From: an uncultured Collinsella sp.
GTDB taxonomy: Bacteria; Actinomycetota; Coriobacteriia; Coriobacteriales; Coriobacteriaceae
Assembly: GCA_900550185.1 (NCBI GenBank)
Contig: URRN01000112.1
Span: forward strand, 1 to 6,825
DNA length: 6,825 bases
Reading direction: 5' to 3'
Below the pieces are notes generated by a model. It searched no databases, had not been told where the DNA came from, and saw only the letters and a list, made by a program, of their open reading frames with translations. This document shows, in pieces, positions 6,233 through 6,825 of this stretch. A program made the position numbers and the translations under genes. The first letter of the stretch is position 1; the number at the start of each line of letters is the position of its first letter.

Positions 6233-6825
6233 CTAGCGCTTATCCCTCCGGGACAAAAGAAGTGCGGCTATAAATGCGATGATTGCAAGTGTCAGCAACA
6301 CCAAAAGCAACGTGAGCGTGTTGTCGCCTGTTGCCACCAGACCAAGCAAACCGAGCTTCTTGCTGTCAGCAGACTGCATGGGGATCTTCTCGCCATCGTC
6401 CTCGGCGGTGATTTCCCAGCGAATGGTCTTGTTTGCGTCGGCAACCTCGTTGCCCACCGATGTCGGAACGTTTAGCTGCAAATTAAGCACCGTGCTGCCA
6501 TCGCTCGTAAACGTGGCGATTTGCGTGGGATAAGCGAACACGCTGCCCGGTGTTCCTGTCTGGAGCCAACCTGCAGAGCCATCGCCCGCCGACGCCGTTA
6601 GAGTAATGGGCGACAGCAGGCGTGCCGTCTCGTGATCGACAACGGCACGCACAAACACGCGCACCTGGGACTTTACGCCCGTGGCACGAATCTCTATCCG
6701 CTGATCACGCACATCGCCAGGCATCAGATCTTTAAAGGCCAAAAACAGATCGGGCTCCCCCGAGGAGTCCGTCGCCCCCGAGACCGTCAGCTGACGCGCA
6801 TTTCCGTCATAGGCAATCGCGGGAG
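6233..6825 (-). CDS. Sortase-anchored-type surface protein, C-terminal part (5' end outside window)
   Basis: The frame is open from the right edge to the TAG at 6233-6235, giving 196 visible residues; the true start is beyond the window. Residues numbered from the edge: a beta-rich segment contains PDLFLAFKDLMPGDVRDQ (24-41), resembling the conserved 'DLF..F.DLMPGD' stretch of TasA/camelysin-like and other Gram-positive surface proteins, followed by strand-like RIEIRATG and VRVFVRAV. The C-terminal 35 residues form a cell-wall sorting signal: LVATGD, a hydrophobic segment of about 20 residues, then the charged tail RRDKR. The motif lacks the proline of LPXTG. The protein is therefore predicted to be secreted, then sortase-linked to the wall or left as a membrane-anchored protein. 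A TTG at 6742 lies inside the conserved stretch and is not a believable start. Function is unknown beyond surface location. Hairpin element B begins 19 nt after the stop. Confidence 0.8.
   Translation of the reverse strand, partial: PAIAYDGNARQLTVSGATDSSGEPDLFLAFKDLMPGDVRDQRIEIRATGVKSQVRVFVRAVVDHETARLLSPITLTASAGDGSAGWLQTGTPGSVFAYPTQIATFTSDGSTVLNLQLNVPTSVGNEVADANKTIRWEITAEDDGEKIPMQSADSKKLGLLGLVATGDNTLTLLLVLLTLAIIAFIAALLLSRRDKR

Overview
The window is a high-GC bacterial chromosome segment. It carries four protein genes: two complete, and two running off the edges. High GC together with a lipoteichoic-acid-synthase-type polymerase and a Gram-positive sortase-type surface protein points to a Gram-positive high-GC organism. 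The gene styles and intergenic palindromes fit Coriobacteriia such as Collinsella best. That placement is inference from recognition, not a search result.

Layout. (1) 1-1972, minus strand: a Kup-type potassium transporter missing only its last residues. It has a clear ribosome binding site and a plausible -10 box. (2) 2096-2130: a 15-bp-stem palindrome directly after the next gene's stop codon. (3) 2132-3007, minus strand: a nitroreductase-family flavoprotein. (4) 3008-3220: a divergent promoter region. (5) 3221-5521, plus strand: a membrane-anchored LTA synthase/phosphoglycerol transferase family enzyme with all catalytic-site residues present. (6) 5522-6232: a 711-bp gene-free convergent region full of structured repeats. 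(7) 6233 to the right edge, minus strand: the C-terminal part of a cell-surface protein ending in a sortase-like sorting signal with the unusual motif LVATG.

The most interesting part is the convergent region. Two copies of a ~130-bp long-hairpin element (5549-5678 and 6087-6213) lie in opposite orientation. Each sits 19-27 nt after the stop codon of its neighbouring gene and reads in that gene's sense direction. Their 69-70-nt cores are about 93% identical (65 of 70 by hand alignment). The 29-30-bp outer arms have diverged to about 60% between copies yet stay complementary within each copy (30/30, and 27/29 plus a G-U pair). Each core holds a terminator-like hairpin, and a third copy of that hairpin stands alone at 5734-5756. 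Between them is an array of five units at an exact 62-bp period (starts 5765, 5827, 5889, 5951, 6013). Each unit carries a 15-nt motif and its inverted copy.

The genes do not form an obvious pathway. The LTA-synthase-like enzyme and the anchored surface protein both act at the cell envelope, while Kup and the nitroreductase are a transporter and a soluble redox enzyme. No mobile-element protein, CRISPR array, tRNA or rRNA was seen.
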